Assembly (NCBI GenBank): GCA_030410095.1
Contig: JAUFRC010000001.1
Location: 2,492,501 to 2,556,500 of the forward strand
Length of the DNA: 64,000 nt
Direction of reading: 5' to 3'
Source of the DNA: Paracoccus cavernae
GTDB lineage: Bacteria; Pseudomonadota; Alphaproteobacteria; Rhodobacterales; Rhodobacteraceae
The notes beneath the pieces are model-generated. The model searched no databases, had not been told where the DNA came from, and worked only from the letters and a program-made list of their open reading frames with translations. The translations under genes were made by a program, and so were the position numbers. Each line of letters begins with the position of its first letter. The stretch's first letter is position 1. Positions 1 through 9,786 of this stretch are shown piece by piece.

Positions 1-838
1 GGGTGACCTTCTGGGTCTGGTCGCCCAGGCCTTCGATCCCGAGCGTCATGACCTCGCCGCCTTTCAGGTAAACAGGCGCGGGCTTCTGGCCCATGCCCAC
101 ACCCGGAGGCGTGCCGGTGGTGATCACGTCACCCGGCATCAGCGTCATCAGCTTGGAGCAATAGGCCACCAAGGTCGCGACGTTGAACACCATCGTCTTG
201 GTCGAGCCGTCCTGATAGCGCTTGCCGTCCACCTCGAGCCACATTTTCAGATTGCCCGGATCGGTGATCTCGTCCTTGGTCACAACCCAGGGGCCGATCG
301 GACCGAAGGTGTCGAAACCCTTGCCCTTGTCCCAGGTCGCGCCGCGCTCCAGCTGCCATTCGCGCTCGGAGACGTCGTTGACGACGCAATAGCCCGCGAC
401 GGCATCCATCGCCTCGGCTTCGGACAGGTTGCTGCCGCCCTTGCCGATGACAACGCCCAGCTCGACTTCCCAGTCGGTCTTGGTCGAGCCCTGCGGGATC
501 TTCACATCATCGTTCGGGCCGACGATGCAGCTGGTCCATTTGTTGAAAACGACCGGCTCGGCAGGAACCGCCATGCCGCTTTCGGCGGCGTGGTCGGCAT
601 AGTTCAACCCGATCGCGATGAACTTGCGCACATTGCCGACGCAGGCGCCCAGACGCGGATTGCCGGTGACTTCCGGCAGGCTCGCGGGATCAAGCGCGGC
701 GAGTTTGGCCAGACCGGCGGGGGTCAGCGCATCATCGGCGATATCGGCGACATGGGCCGAGAGGTCGCGGATTTTGCCCTCGGCGTCCAGAAGACCCGGC
801 TTTTCCTGACCCACGGGGCCGTAACGCAGCAATTTCAT
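1..838 (-). CDS. Fumarylacetoacetate hydrolase (FAH) family protein, 3' end cut by window edge
   Basis: About 279 codons are visible with no stop, so the C-terminus lies outside the window. The start (MKLLRYG) follows GAGGAG at a normal distance. The FAH fold is recognisable: a short N-terminal domain, then VRKFIAIGLNYADHAAE, the acidic metal-site stretch TDWEVELGVVIGK, and GDVITTGTPPGVGMG near the end. Members hydrolyse or dehydrate 2-keto/2,4-diketo acids with a divalent metal. The closest types I recognise are 2,4-diketo-3-deoxy-L-fuconate hydrolase and ureidoglycolate-lyase-like enzymes. It is the visible last gene of the minus-strand operon, 85 bases after a UxaA-type dehydratase. The neighbouring SDRs make a diketo-deoxy-aldonate hydrolase plausible. 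Family is solid, substrate is inference. Confidence 0.85.
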   Translation of the reverse strand, partial: MKLLRYGPVGQEKPGLLDAEGKIRDLSAHVADIADDALTPAGLAKLAALDPASLPEVTGNPRLGACVGNVRKFIAIGLNYADHAAESGMAVPAEPVVFNKWTSCIVGPNDDVKIPQGSTKTDWEVELGVVIGKGGSNLSEAEAMDAVAGYCVVNDVSEREWQLERGATWDKGKGFDTFGPIGPWVVTKDEITDPGNLKMWLEVDGKRYQDGSTKTMVFNVATLVAYCSKLMTLMPGDVITTGTPPGVGMGQKPAPVYLKGGEVMTLGIEGLGDQTQKVT

Positions 839-923
839 ATGTTTCTCCTCATCAATAGTGTCAATCTGGCATCAATGGGGGCAGAAGTCCCGCCTCGTCA
901 GCCTGCGGATTTCTTGAAGCTGA

Positions 924-2415
924 TTACATCACCGCGCCGATTTGCCACGGCACGAATTCGTAATCGCCAAGGCCCTGCGCCTCGGATTTCGACTGCTCGC
1001 CCGAGGCGACACGCAGCAGCAACTCATAGATCTCGCGGCCGACATCCTCGACGGACTTGCCTTCGGTCAGGATCGAGCCAGCGTTGACATCCATGTCCTC
1101 GGTCAGGCGGCCGTACATCTCGGAGTTGGTCGCGATCTTGATCGAGGGCGAAGGTTTGGCGCCAAAGGCAGAGCCGCGCCCCGTGGTAAAGGCGATCAGG
1201 TTGCAGCCCGAAGCGATCTGGCCGGTGACGCTGGCCGGATCATAGCCGGGGCTGTCCATGAAGACGAAGCCGCGCGCGGTCACCGGCTCGGCGTATTTGT
1301 AGACGCCGGTCAGCGGCGAGGTGCCGCCCTTGGCCGCCGCACCCAGCGACTTTTCAAGGATGGTCGTCAGCCCGCCCTTTTGTTGCCGGGGCTGGGGTTG
1401 TTGTCCATGCTGCCGTTGTTGCGGGCGGTGTAATCCTCCCACCAGCTGATCAGATCGACCAGTTTGGTGCCGACTTTCTCGTTGATCGCGCGACGGGTCA
1501 GCAGATGTTCGGCGCCGTAGATCTCGGGGGTTTCGGCCAGAACGCTGGTGCCGCCCTGCTGGACCAGAAGGTCCGAGGCATAGCCCAAAGCGGGGTTCGC
1601 GGTGATCCCCGACCACGCATCCGAGCCGCCGCATTGCAGACCCACCATCAGCTCGGAAACCGGACATTCGCTGCGCTCGAAAGCGTTCACGAGAGGCAGC
1701 ATCGCCTCGACCTTGGCGATACCCGCCTCGACGGTTTTGCGCAGGCCGCCGACATCCTGGATATTCATGGTCTGGAACAGCGGGCCGGGGTCAGGCCGAA
1801 AGCCTCGATCAGCCAGTCGATCTGGTTGGCCTCGCAGCCCAGCCCCGCCATCAGCACGCCGCCGACATTGGGGTTGCGCGCATAGCCCCACATCACGCGC
1901 TGGAGCGTCTCGAACCCCTCGCCATTGCTGGCCATGCCGCAGCCGGTGCCGTGGACAAAAGCCACCACGCCGTCGACATTGGGATAGGCGGCCAGCTTTT
2001 CCTCGGTGAAATACGCCGCGATCTTGCGCGCGGCGGTGGCCGAGCAGTTCACCGAAGTCAGGATCGCGATGAAATTGCGCGTGCCGACCTTGCCGTTCGC
2101 ACGGCGATAACCGCGGAACGTGTCGCGCAGGGCCGGTTCGGGAACCTCGCGCAGATTGGTGCCGAAGTCGTAATCATGGCTGATGTTGCGGAATTCGAGG
2201 TTGTCGGTGTGGACATGTGCCCCCGCCGGAATGTCCTGCGAAGCCCAGCCGATGATCTGCGCATATTTCAGCACCGCCTCGCCTTTGGCGATATCGCGCA
2301 CAGCCAGCTTGTGGCCGCGCGGGATGGGTGTGGTCGCCCCGCTTTCGCCCGCCTCGAGGGCGCGGAGCGCGGTTTCGACATTGTCGGAAGGGTCGAGGCG
2401 GATCGTGTCGTTCAT
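924..2415 (-). CDS. uxaA: UxaA/GarD-family sugar-acid dehydratase (altronate dehydratase-like), two frame breaks
   Basis: After repair this is about 497 aa, the usual UxaA length. Residues 1-90 form the SAF domain (PRGHKLAVRDIAKGEAV). The dehydratase domain follows, with VGTRNFIAILTSVNCSA, HGTGCGM, QCGGSDAWSGITANPALG and MDSPGYDPASVTGQIASGCN. Family members dehydrate altronate, galactarate and related aldonates to 2-keto-3-deoxy acids with a metal centre. The frame is lost at about 1785 (GG where GGG is needed before CCG) and about 1379 (AAAA where AAAAA is needed). Translation is continuous on both sides of each break, so a consensus error is likely. It lies 33 bases after the GntR gene in the same operon. 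Which aldonate it uses cannot be read from sequence. Confidence 0.85.
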
Positions 2416-2448
2416 CGGTCTGGCTTCACAAGTTGCTGGTGTGGCGGT

Positions 2449-3141
2449 TTACGGGTTTGCGGCATCATCGTCCGAGGGCACGCCCATCTCGCCGACTTCG
2501 CGGAAATGGTCGCGGATATTGAGCACCATATCGGCGAGATGGGCGTCGATCTCGGCCTTGACGCGGACGGGATCGCGGGCGCGCAGGGCGTCCAGAATGG
2601 CCTCGTGCTGGCGGATCACGCGATCACGCGACTTCTTGCGCCGCGCCGAAAGGTACCGCGCGCGCCACAGCCGCGCCATATAGGCGCCGTGGGTCTCGGC
2701 CAAAGCGCCGTTATGCGAGGCGGCGACGATGGCCGCGTGAAACTGCATGTCGAGCTCGAAGACATCGAGCGTATCGGCCTCGCCGTAGATCAGCTCGATC
2801 CGGTCCTTGAGCGCGGAGATCCGCACCAGATCCTGATCGGTTGCCTTTTCGCAGGCAAGTTCTCCCGACAGAAGTTCGAGCGTATGGAGCACGCGAATCT
2901 GGTCCACGATTTCGTCCAGCGAGGGATCGGCCACCACCGGACTGCGCAGCGGCCGCAGCTGCACCAGCCCCTCTTTGGCGAGAATGCGGATCGCCTCGCG
3001 CATGGGCGTGCGCGAGACGCCCTGACGTTCGGCATTGTCGCGCTCCTTGATCGGCGCGCCCGGCGGCAAGCTCCCGCGCAGGATCTCGCGGCGAAGCTCG
3101 TAGGCTATGCTTTCGGCCAGCGTATCGTCCTGCGGGGCCAT
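2449..3141 (-). CDS. GntR family (FadR/FCD subfamily) transcriptional regulator
   Basis: An intact 230-aa regulator. Residues 8-70 are the winged helix (AYELRREILRGSLPPGAPIKE, then GVSRTPMREAIRILAKEGLV). Residues 80-215 are the all-helical FCD effector domain, with the metal/ligand-type pattern D..FH..I..AS.N. FCD regulators in sugar-acid operons usually bind TGGTATACCA-like palindromes, and two such sites lie at 7482-7493 and 7656-7665 between the divergent operons of this cluster. I infer that it represses both operons, and itself as an internal gene of the left operon, with an aldonate or 2-keto-3-deoxy acid as inducer. It is 4 bases from the upstream dehydrogenase gene. Confidence 0.9.
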   Translation of the reverse strand: MAPQDDTLAESIAYELRREILRGSLPPGAPIKERDNAERQGVSRTPMREAIRILAKEGLVQLRPLRSPVVADPSLDEIVDQIRVLHTLELLSGELACEKATDQDLVRISALKDRIELIYGEADTLDVFELDMQFHAAIVAASHNGALAETHGAYMARLWRARYLSARRKKSRDRVIRQHEAILDALRARDPVRVKAEIDAHLADMVLNIRDHFREVGEMGVPSDDDAANP

Positions 3142-3145
3142 GTCG

Positions 3146-4090
3146 TCAAACCTTGTTCACGGGGGTCACGGCAGCCGCGCCCGACAGAACCGCCGCAAGA
3201 TTGCGCCGCTGGAGCGCGCCCATTTCGGCGCGGGTCTCGACCGTGGCCGAGCCGACATGGGGCAGCAAAAGCGCGTTCTCCAGCGCAAGGAAGCGGCGGT
3301 CGAGGTCGGGTTCCTTGCGGAAAACATCCAGCGCCGCGCCTCGGATCACGCCCTTTTCCAGCGCCTGGATCAGCGCATCCTCGTCGATGACCGAACCGCG
3401 AGAGATGTTCACGATCACCCCGTCCGCGCCAAGCGCCGCGATCACCTCGGCCGAGACGAAACCCTCGGTTTCCGGCCCGCCGACAATCGCGATGACGATA
3501 TCGTCGACCGCTTGGGCAAGGCTGACGGGATCGGCGTGATAGGTCCAGCCGGCGGGGTCTGCTTCGCTGCGCGACTGGTAGTGGATCTCGCATTTGAAGG
3601 CCGCCAGACGGTCGGCGATCTCGCGCCCGATGCGCCCCATGCCGAGAATGCCGACGCGGCGGCCCGACATTTTGCGGGCAAGCGGCAGGTCCTTGCCGTG
3701 CAGCCAATTGCCCTCGCGCAGCCAGTTTTCCGCGCGCGGCATCTGGCGGGCCTGCGCGATCAGCATGGCGACGGCGAGATCGGCCACATCGTCGTTCAGC
3801 ACATCGGGCGTATTGGTCACGACAATCCCGCGCGCGGTTGCCGCCGGAACCTCGATCGCATCATAGCCCACACCAAAATTCGCGATCACGCGCAAGGCGG
3901 GCAGCAGGTCCATATGCGCGCCGGTCAGCGGCGGATGGCCCTTATAGGCCAAAGCGGTAAAGCCCGCGCGCTGCTCCTCGGGCAGGGCCGCAATCGCATC
4001 GGGTCCGGCCAGCGCCACGGCATCGAATTCTGCCGTCAGTGCAGCGCTGTCGTTGTCGGTATATTGCCCGATGGCGAGAACCTTGGTCAT
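3146..4090 (-). CDS. D-2-hydroxyacid dehydrogenase (glyoxylate/hydroxypyruvate/2-ketogluconate reductase type)
   Basis: A complete 314-aa NAD(P)-dependent D-isomer 2-hydroxyacid dehydrogenase. The C-terminal Rossmann domain shows VGILGMGRIGREIADRL. The catalytic Arg is in NISRGSVIDEDAL and the catalytic His in LLPHVGSAT. Such enzymes interconvert glyoxylate/glycolate, hydroxypyruvate/glycerate or 2-keto-gluconate/gluconate. The N-terminal catalytic half is ordinary. It sits between an SDR gene (23-base gap) and the GntR regulator, so it is probably translated with the sugar-acid operon and reduces a 2-oxo acid produced there. Substrate is inferred from context only. Confidence 0.88.
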   Translation of the reverse strand: MTKVLAIGQYTDNDSAALTAEFDAVALAGPDAIAALPEEQRAGFTALAYKGHPPLTGAHMDLLPALRVIANFGVGYDAIEVPAATARGIVVTNTPDVLNDDVADLAVAMLIAQARQMPRAENWLREGNWLHGKDLPLARKMSGRRVGILGMGRIGREIADRLAAFKCEIHYQSRSEADPAGWTYHADPVSLAQAVDDIVIAIVGGPETEGFVSAEVIAALGADGVIVNISRGSVIDEDALIQALEKGVIRGAALDVFRKEPDLDRRFLALENALLLPHVGSATVETRAEMGALQRRNLAAVLSGAAAVTPVNKV

Positions 4091-4113
4091 GGAATTGGGG
4101 CCTTTCAAAGCGG

Positions 4114-4889
4114 TCAGACAGTCGCGGTGATTCCACCGTCGACGTAAATGGTGGTGCCGTTCACGAAAGACGAAGCCTCGGAGGCAAGGAAGACGCAAGC
4201 CCCCGCCAATTCGTCGACTTCGCCCCAGCGACCGGCAGGGGTGCGACGGGTCAGCCAGTCGTTGAACTCGGCGCTTTCGGTCAGCGCCTTGTTCAGCGGC
4301 GTGCGGAAGTAACCCGGCGCGATGGCATTGCATTGCAGGCCCTTGCCCGCCCAATCGGCGGCCATGCCTTTGGTCAGATTGCCGACCGCGCCCTTGGTCG
4401 CGGTATAGGGCGCAACGCCGGGCCGTGCGAGGCTGGTCATGACGCTGGCGATATTGATGATCTTGCCCGCACCCCGCGCAATCATATGACGCGCGACGGC
4501 TTGGGAGACATGGAAAACGCTGGCGACATTGGTCTGGAGCAGCTGGTCAAAGGCCTGCGCGGAAAACTCCTCCAACGGCGCGCGATGCTGCATTCCGGCA
4601 TTGTTGACCAGAATGTCGATCGCGCCCGAGCCCGCCTCGAAACCGTCGATTGCGGCGCGGGCGGCGTCGTGATCGGTCACGTCGAAGGGCAGCGTCTCGA
4701 CATCGAACCCGCTTTGACGCAGGCGGTCCGCCGCAAGCGCAAGCTTGGCGGGGTCGCGGCCGTTCAGAACGACCGCCGCCCCGCAGCGGCAAGCCCCTGC
4801 GCAAGCGCGAAACCGATCCCCTGTGCGGAACCGGTCACCAGCGCGCGCTTGCCGCCCAGATCGAAGCGGGACATCGCGAAAGCCGCCAT
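4114..4889 (-). CDS. SDR oxidoreductase, gluconate 5-dehydrogenase (IdnO)-like, one frame break
   Basis: After repair about 258 aa. It has the classical SDR features: TGSAQGIG cofactor motif, NNAG, Ser before PYTATKGA (Tyr-x-x-x-Lys), and IAPGYFRTPLN with LTRRTPAGRWGEVDEL, which are typical of IdnO/gluconate 5-dehydrogenases. The frame breaks at 4779-4782, where GGGG should be GGGGG (AAGAAVVLNGRD). The start chosen (MAAFAMSRF) overlaps the upstream SDR stop by one base (TGATG), which implies translational coupling. An internal ATG at 4874 (MSRFDLGG) is an alternative start. It probably oxidises or reduces a keto-aldonate; specificity is inferred. Confidence 0.82.
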
Positions 4890-5626
4890 CACCCGCGCCC
4901 GACGAAGGGCATATTGGTCGCCATGACGGTCACGGTCTGGATATTGGTGCCCTCGGGCATGGTCGCCATGAACCAGACGGTATCGGCAACCTGCGCCGCA
5001 TCCATCACCGGCTCGACCTTGACCGAGCCGTCGGCCTGCGGCACGCCCTTGGTCATCGCCACCGCCATATCTGTCAGCGCATTGCCGATATCGATCTGGC
5101 CGCAAGCGATGCCAAAAGGACGCCCGTCAAGGCTCAGCGTCTTGGTCAGGCCCGAGACCGCATGCTTCGACACGGTATAGGGCACCGAGCCCGGCCGCGG
5201 CGCGCTCGCCGAGACCGAGCCGTTGTTGATGATGCGCCCGCCCATCGGGCTTTGGTTGCGCATCTGGCGGAAGGCGGCGCGGGCGCACAGGAACATGCCG
5301 GTGATGTTCACATCCGTCACGCGCTTCCATTCGGCGACCGAGATCTCGTCGATCAACTGCGAGATCAGCACCGCCCCCGCATTGTTGAAGAGCACGTCCA
5401 ACCGGCCCCATGCGGCGGCCGCCGTGGCGAAGGCCTGATCGACCGCCGCCTCATCGGTGACATCGCAAGGCAGGATCAGCGCATTGGCATGACCCTGCGC
5501 CGTCTCCTCCAGCGCATCCTTGCGGCGGCCGATCAGACCGACGCGCCAGCCCTCGGCCAGAAAGCGCCGCGCGGTGATGCGCCCGATGCCGCTGCCGCCG
5601 CCGGTGATCAGGATTGTCTTGGACAT
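4889..5626 (-). CDS. Short-chain dehydrogenase/reductase
   Basis: An intact 245-aa classical SDR: ILITGGGSGIGRITARR near the N-terminus, NNAGAV, NNGSVSA and PYTVSKHAVSG (Tyr-x-x-x-Lys). The C-terminus ends in NMPFVGRG without the usual GG-x-x tail. The family reaction is NAD(P)-linked oxidation of a sugar, sugar acid or alcohol. It lies between the IlvD/Edd dehydratase (31-base gap upstream) and the IdnO-like SDR, whose start overlaps its stop. It resembles SDRs of Rhodobacterales and Rhizobiales sugar-acid operons, but I cannot assign a substrate. Confidence 0.85.
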   Translation of the reverse strand: MSKTILITGGGSGIGRITARRFLAEGWRVGLIGRRKDALEETAQGHANALILPCDVTDEAAVDQAFATAAAAWGRLDVLFNNAGAVLISQLIDEISVAEWKRVTDVNITGMFLCARAAFRQMRNQSPMGGRIINNGSVSASAPRPGSVPYTVSKHAVSGLTKTLSLDGRPFGIACGQIDIGNALTDMAVAMTKGVPQADGSVKVEPVMDAAQVADTVWFMATMPEGTNIQTVTVMATNMPFVGRG

Positions 5627-5657
5627 GCTCTCCCCTCTGCCCTGTGGTTCCGCGCGA

Positions 5658-7438
5658 TTAGTGGTTATCGCGCGGCAGCTTGTTTGCAACCCGTTGATAT
5701 TTGGTCGCAAGCTCGATGCAACCACCTTGGGCAAGCTGGCCCACCGTCGAGCGGTAGATCTCTTCCCACGGCGTCTGGTTTTCCAGCACCGGCGCAACCC
5801 AGGCATCCTTGCGCGCCTGCCATTCCGCATCCGAGACCAGCGCGTTCAGCGTCCCCGCATTGAGATCGAGCCGTACCATATCGCCGGTCTGGAGATAGGC
5901 AAGACCGCCACCGACCACCGATTCGGGGCTGGCGTTCAGGATCGAGGGCTTTCCGACGTCCCCGACTGGCGACCGTCACCGACCGTCGGCAGGTGCTTGA
6001 TGCCCTGTTTCAGGACCGAATCCGGCGGCTGCATGTTCACCACCTCGGCGCTGCCGGGGTAGCCGACGCAGCCCACGCCGCGAATGAACAGCATACAGCG
6101 CTCGTCGATCTGCAATTCGCCGTCATTGATGCGGTTGTGGTAATCCTCGGGGCCTTCGAAGACGATGGCGCGGGCCTCGTGGATGCCCTCGTTGCCCTTG
6201 TCCGACAGGAAGCGGTCGTGGAAATCCTTGGAGATCACCGAGGTCTTCATCAGCGCGCTGTCAAACAGGTTGCCCGACAGCACGAGGAAGCCCGAATTCG
6301 GCCGCAACGGGTTGTCATAGGGGCGGATGACATCCTGATCGACGCTGTTCCAGCCGGTCAGGTTCTCGCCCATGGTCTTGCCGGTCGCGGTCATCGCGCC
6401 TTGACGGATCTTGCCCGCCTTCATCAGCTCGCCCATCACCGCAGGCACGCCACCGGCGCGGAAGAAGCCCTCGCCCAGATATTCACCGGCGGGCTGCATG
6501 TTCACCAGAAGCGGGATCTCGAAGCCGATATCTTCCCAGTCCTTCACGTCCAGTTCGATGCCGGCATGGCGCGCGATCGCCTGAAGATGCGGCGGCGCGT
6601 TGGTCGAACCGCCGATCGCCGCATTCACGACAATCGCATTCTCGAAGCTTTCGCGCGTCAGAATGTCCGAGGGCTTCAGATCGGCATAGACCATCTCGAC
6701 GATGCGCTTGCCCGTCTCGTAGGCCATGGCCATACGCTCGCGGAAGGGCGCGGGAATGGCCGAGTTGCCGGTCAGCGACATGCCGAGCGCCTCGGCCATC
6801 GCGTTCATGGTCGAGGCCGTGCCCATCGTGTTGCAATGGCCGAGCGAGGGGGCCGAGGCGCAGACGCGCTCCATGAATTCCTCGTAGTCGATCTTGCCTT
6901 CCGACAGCAGGCGGCGGCTTTCCCAGACGATCGTGCCCGAACCTGCGCGCTTGCCCTGCCACCAGCCGTCCAGCATCGGCCCGCCGTTCAGCGCGATCGC
7001 CGGAATGTCGACGGTCGCCGCACCCATCAGCATCGCGGGCGTGGTCTTGTCGCAACCCGTGGTCAGGACAACACCGTCCAGAGGATAGCCGTGCAGCACC
7101 TCGACAAGGCTCAGATAGGCAAGGTTGCGGTCGAGCGCCGCCGTCGGACGCTTGCCGGTTTCCTGAATGGGATGGACCGGAAATTCCATCGGAATCCCGC
7201 CCGCCGCACGGATGCCCGCCTTGATCCGGTCCATCAGGAAAACGTGGATCTTGTTGCAGGGCGAAATGTCGCTGCCGGTCTGCGCCACGCCGATCACCGG
7301 CTTTTCGGACTGCAGCTCCTCGCGGGTATATTCCTGATTCTGGTAACGCTCGACATAGAGCGCGGTCATCCCCGGATTGTTCGGATTGTCGAACCATTCC
7401 TGCGATCTGAACCGTTTGTTCGCGCGGGTATCGCTCAT
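5658..7438 (-). CDS. IlvD/Edd-family aldonate dehydratase (L-arabonate/D-xylonate dehydratase-like), one frame break
   Basis: After repair about 593 aa. Three cysteines fit the Fe-S ligands of sugar-acid IlvD/Edd enzymes: SDISPCNK, TTGCDKTTPAM and SLGHCNTMGTAS. GDGRQSGTS lies near the C-terminus. Members with this signature dehydrate L-arabonate, D-xylonate and similar acids to 2-keto-3-deoxy acids. The frame breaks at 5946-5948, where CCC on the coding strand should be CCCC (SPSILNASPE). The start follows GGAGGAG. It is the first gene of the left operon and is divergent from an AraD-like dehydratase. These two families act consecutively in the Azospirillum-type L-arabinose pathway, so L-arabonate or a related pentonate is the likeliest substrate. 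Confidence 0.9.
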
Positions 7439-7481
7439 TGCAGTCACTCCTCCTGGCGGTGCCGATACGGCTGGCTTGAAC

Positions 7482-7493
7482 TTGGTATACCAA
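7482..7493. promoter_or_regulatory. GntR-type operator palindrome upstream of the IlvD/Edd gene
   Basis: TTGGTATACCAA is a perfect 12-base palindrome, 44 bases upstream of the dehydratase start. TGGTATACCA is a common operator core for FCD-type GntR regulators (established knowledge). A matching site lies before the divergent gene, and the regulator gene is in the same operon. Confidence 0.7.
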
Positions 7494-7655
7494 AAGAAAG
7501 GCACTTGGGAAGAGCGAAGGTGGAGCCGCCAGAACCGACGCTGCAGGCTTGCGACAAAGGTCTGAGCGGGCCTCCGCCAAAGGTCGCCCTGCCCCGGAAA
7601 ACCGGCGCGCATAATTTTCGCGGGCGTAAATCCGGCCATTGCATGCGCGAAAATC

Positions 7656-7665
7656 TGGTATACCA
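7656..7665. promoter_or_regulatory. GntR-type operator palindrome upstream of the AraD-like gene
   Basis: TGGTATACCA, a perfect 10-base palindrome, ends 25 bases before the ATG at 7691 and just before the GGAGGAG ribosome binding site. A repressor bound here would block the core promoter or early elongation. It shares its core with the site at 7482-7493, about 174 bases away, so one regulator could close both divergent promoters. Confidence 0.7.
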
Positions 7666-7690
7666 TCCGCGCAAATCCGAGGAGGAGCTT

Positions 7691-8602
7691 ATGGCGAAGT
7701 ACAAGGGAATCTGGCCGGTCGCGCCGGTCGCGTTTCACGATGACGGACGGGTCGATGATGAGGGCATGCGCCGCATCCTCGATTGCATGATCGATCAGGG
7801 CGTCGACGGGATCTGTATTCTCGCCAACTATTCGGAACAATTCCTCATCTCGGATGCCGAGCGCGAACATCTGACGCGGCTGTCCCTTGACCATGTCGCG
7901 GGCCGCGTGCCGGTGATCGTGACGATCAGCCATTTCGCGACCCCGATCGTGGTCGAGCGGGCGAAACTGGCGCGCGCGCTCGGTGCGGATATGGTCATGA
8001 TGATGGCCCCCTATCACGGCGCGACCTTGCGCGCGACGCCCGAGCAGATCTTCGAGCAATTCGCCAGCGCGGGCGATGCCGGCATCCCGATCATGGTGCA
8101 GGACGCGCCGATGGCGGGCACCGATCTGACCGTGCCCTTGCTGGTCAAAATGGCCCGCGAGATCGAGATGGTGAAGCTGTTCAAAATGGAATCCGCAGGC
8201 GCAGCGGCGAAACTGCGCGCGCTGATCGCCGAGGGCGGCGATGCGATCGAAGGCCCCTTTGACGGCGAAGAGGGGATCACGCTTCTGGCCGATCTTGACG
8301 CGGGCGCGACGGGGACGATGACCTCGGCGATGATTCCCGACCAGATCAAGCCGATCCTGACCGCATGGGAGGCAGGCGACCGCGCCGGCGCGACCGCAGG
8401 CTATGCCCGCATCCTGCCCGCCGTGAACCACGAAAACCGCCAATGCGGCTTCCGTGCCGCCAAGGCCGTGATGATGGAGGGCGGCGTCATCCGCTCCGAC
8501 TTCTCGCGTCATCCGATTGCGCCGCTGTCGGATCCGACCCGCGCGATGCTGCTTGATCTGGTGCGCCCGCTTGATCCCGTTGCACTGAACTGGGGCAAGT
8601 GA
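7691..8602 (+). CDS. araD: 2-keto-3-deoxy-L-arabonate dehydratase-like (DHDPS superfamily)
   Basis: An intact 303-aa class I aldolase-fold protein. The strings GICILANYSEQFLISDAER, PVIVTISHFATP and MMMAPYHGATLR match the AraD type (L-2-keto-3-deoxyarabonate dehydratase) better than DapA. The Schiff-base lysine is probably in MVKLFKMES near residue 171. The reaction is dehydration of 2-keto-3-deoxypentonate towards 2-oxoglutarate semialdehyde. It has a strong GGAGGAG site and is the first gene of the plus-strand operon. The next gene's ATG overlaps its TGA by one base. It is divergent from the IlvD/Edd dehydratase that would supply its substrate. The family match is from memory of the Azospirillum enzyme. 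Confidence 0.88.
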   Translation: MAKYKGIWPVAPVAFHDDGRVDDEGMRRILDCMIDQGVDGICILANYSEQFLISDAEREHLTRLSLDHVAGRVPVIVTISHFATPIVVERAKLARALGADMVMMMAPYHGATLRATPEQIFEQFASAGDAGIPIMVQDAPMAGTDLTVPLLVKMAREIEMVKLFKMESAGAAAKLRALIAEGGDAIEGPFDGEEGITLLADLDAGATGTMTSAMIPDQIKPILTAWEAGDRAGATAGYARILPAVNHENRQCGFRAAKAVMMEGGVIRSDFSRHPIAPLSDPTRAMLLDLVRPLDPVALNWGK

Positions 8603-9744
8603 TGGCCGCTTTTTCGCTTTCCTGCCCGAAGACGGCACTTTCGTCGGCCGCGTCTGGCGTCCGGGCATCGGCCCCGCGCTGGTCGTGGTGCGCGACGGCG
8701 TGGTCCACGACATCACCTCGATCGAGGCGCCGACCATGCGCGACCTGCTCGAGCTGGAAGACATCGCCGCCCATCTGGCACGACACAGCGGCGAGCCGAT
8801 CGGCCCGCTTTCCGATTTCGAGACCCCTCGGACGATCCCGACGCTTTGCGGCTGCTGGCCCCGTCGGATTTCCAAGCGATCAAAGCGGCCGGCGTGACCT
8901 TTGCCGCCTCGATGGTCGAGCGCGTGATCGAGGAACAGGCCGCCGGCGATCCCGACCGGGCCGAGGCGATCCGTAACCGCATCGGCGCAACCATCGGCGC
9001 CAGCCTCAAAGAATCGTGCCGGGCTCGGAGCAGGCGGCGGCGGTGAAGGCCGCGCTTCAGGCCGAGGGGCTCTGGTCGCAGTATCTTGAGGTCGGAATCG
9101 GCCCCGATGCCGAGATCTTCAGCAAGGCCCAGCCGCTTTCCGCGGTGGGTTGGGGCGCGAAGGTCGGGCTGCATCCGGTCTCGCGCTGGAACAATCCCGA
9201 GCCGGAAATCGTGCTGGCCGTCAGCTCCAAGGGCCGTATCCGTGGCGCGACTTTGGGCAATGACGTGAACCTGCGCGACGTCGAGGGGCGCTCGGCGCTG
9301 CTGCTCGGCAAGGCCAAGGACAACAATGCCAGCGCCGCGATCGGCCCCTTCATCCGCCTGTTCGACGAGGGCTATACGCTCGACGACATGCGGCAGGCCG
9401 AGCTGACCCTGCGCGTCGAAGGCCGCGACGGTTTCGTTATGGACGGGCGCTCCTCGATGTCGCAAATCAGCCGCGACCCCGAGGATCTCGTGTCGCAAAT
9501 GATCGGGCGCCACCACCAATATCCCGACGGCGCACTGCTGTACCTCGGGACGCTGTTCGCGCCGACGCAGGATCGCGGCGAGCCCGGGCAGGGCTTTACC
9601 CATCATCAGGGCGATATCGTCACCATCGCGGAACCCAAACTGGGCGCTTTGATCAATGAAGTCGCCTTGTCGACGGAATGCCCGGAATGGCGCTTTGGCA
9701 CGACGGCATTGATGCGCAACCTCGCCAGCCGGGCGCTTTTGTAA
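8602..9744 (+). CDS. Fumarylacetoacetate hydrolase family protein, three frame breaks
   Basis: After repair about 380 aa, a long two-part FAH-superfamily protein. The N-terminal part has GTFVGRVWRPGIGPALVVV. The C-terminal FAH-like catalytic domain has NNPEPEIVLAVSSKGRI, TLGNDVNLRDVEGRSALLL and HHQGDIVTIAEPKLGAL. Breaks are at 8618-8620 (TTT for TTTT), 8824-8827 (CCCC for CCCCC) and 9012-9013 (AA for AAA). Each restores a continuous family-like sequence. FAH-fold enzymes such as KdaD dehydrate 2-keto-3-deoxy-D-arabonate, so this may be a second dehydratase parallel to the AraD-like enzyme. Its start overlaps the AraD-like stop (TGATG). Function beyond the superfamily is inferred. Confidence 0.8.
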
Positions 9745-9786
9745 GCGCCCCGCCACAGCAGTTAAACACAAGGGATTGAAGCAAAG

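Noticed and set aside
5936..8875. A single open frame of about 979 codons on the minus strand
   Set aside because: Only the part from 7438 downward is the real IlvD/Edd protein. The rest is antisense to the AraD-like gene and stays open because of high-GC codon bias.
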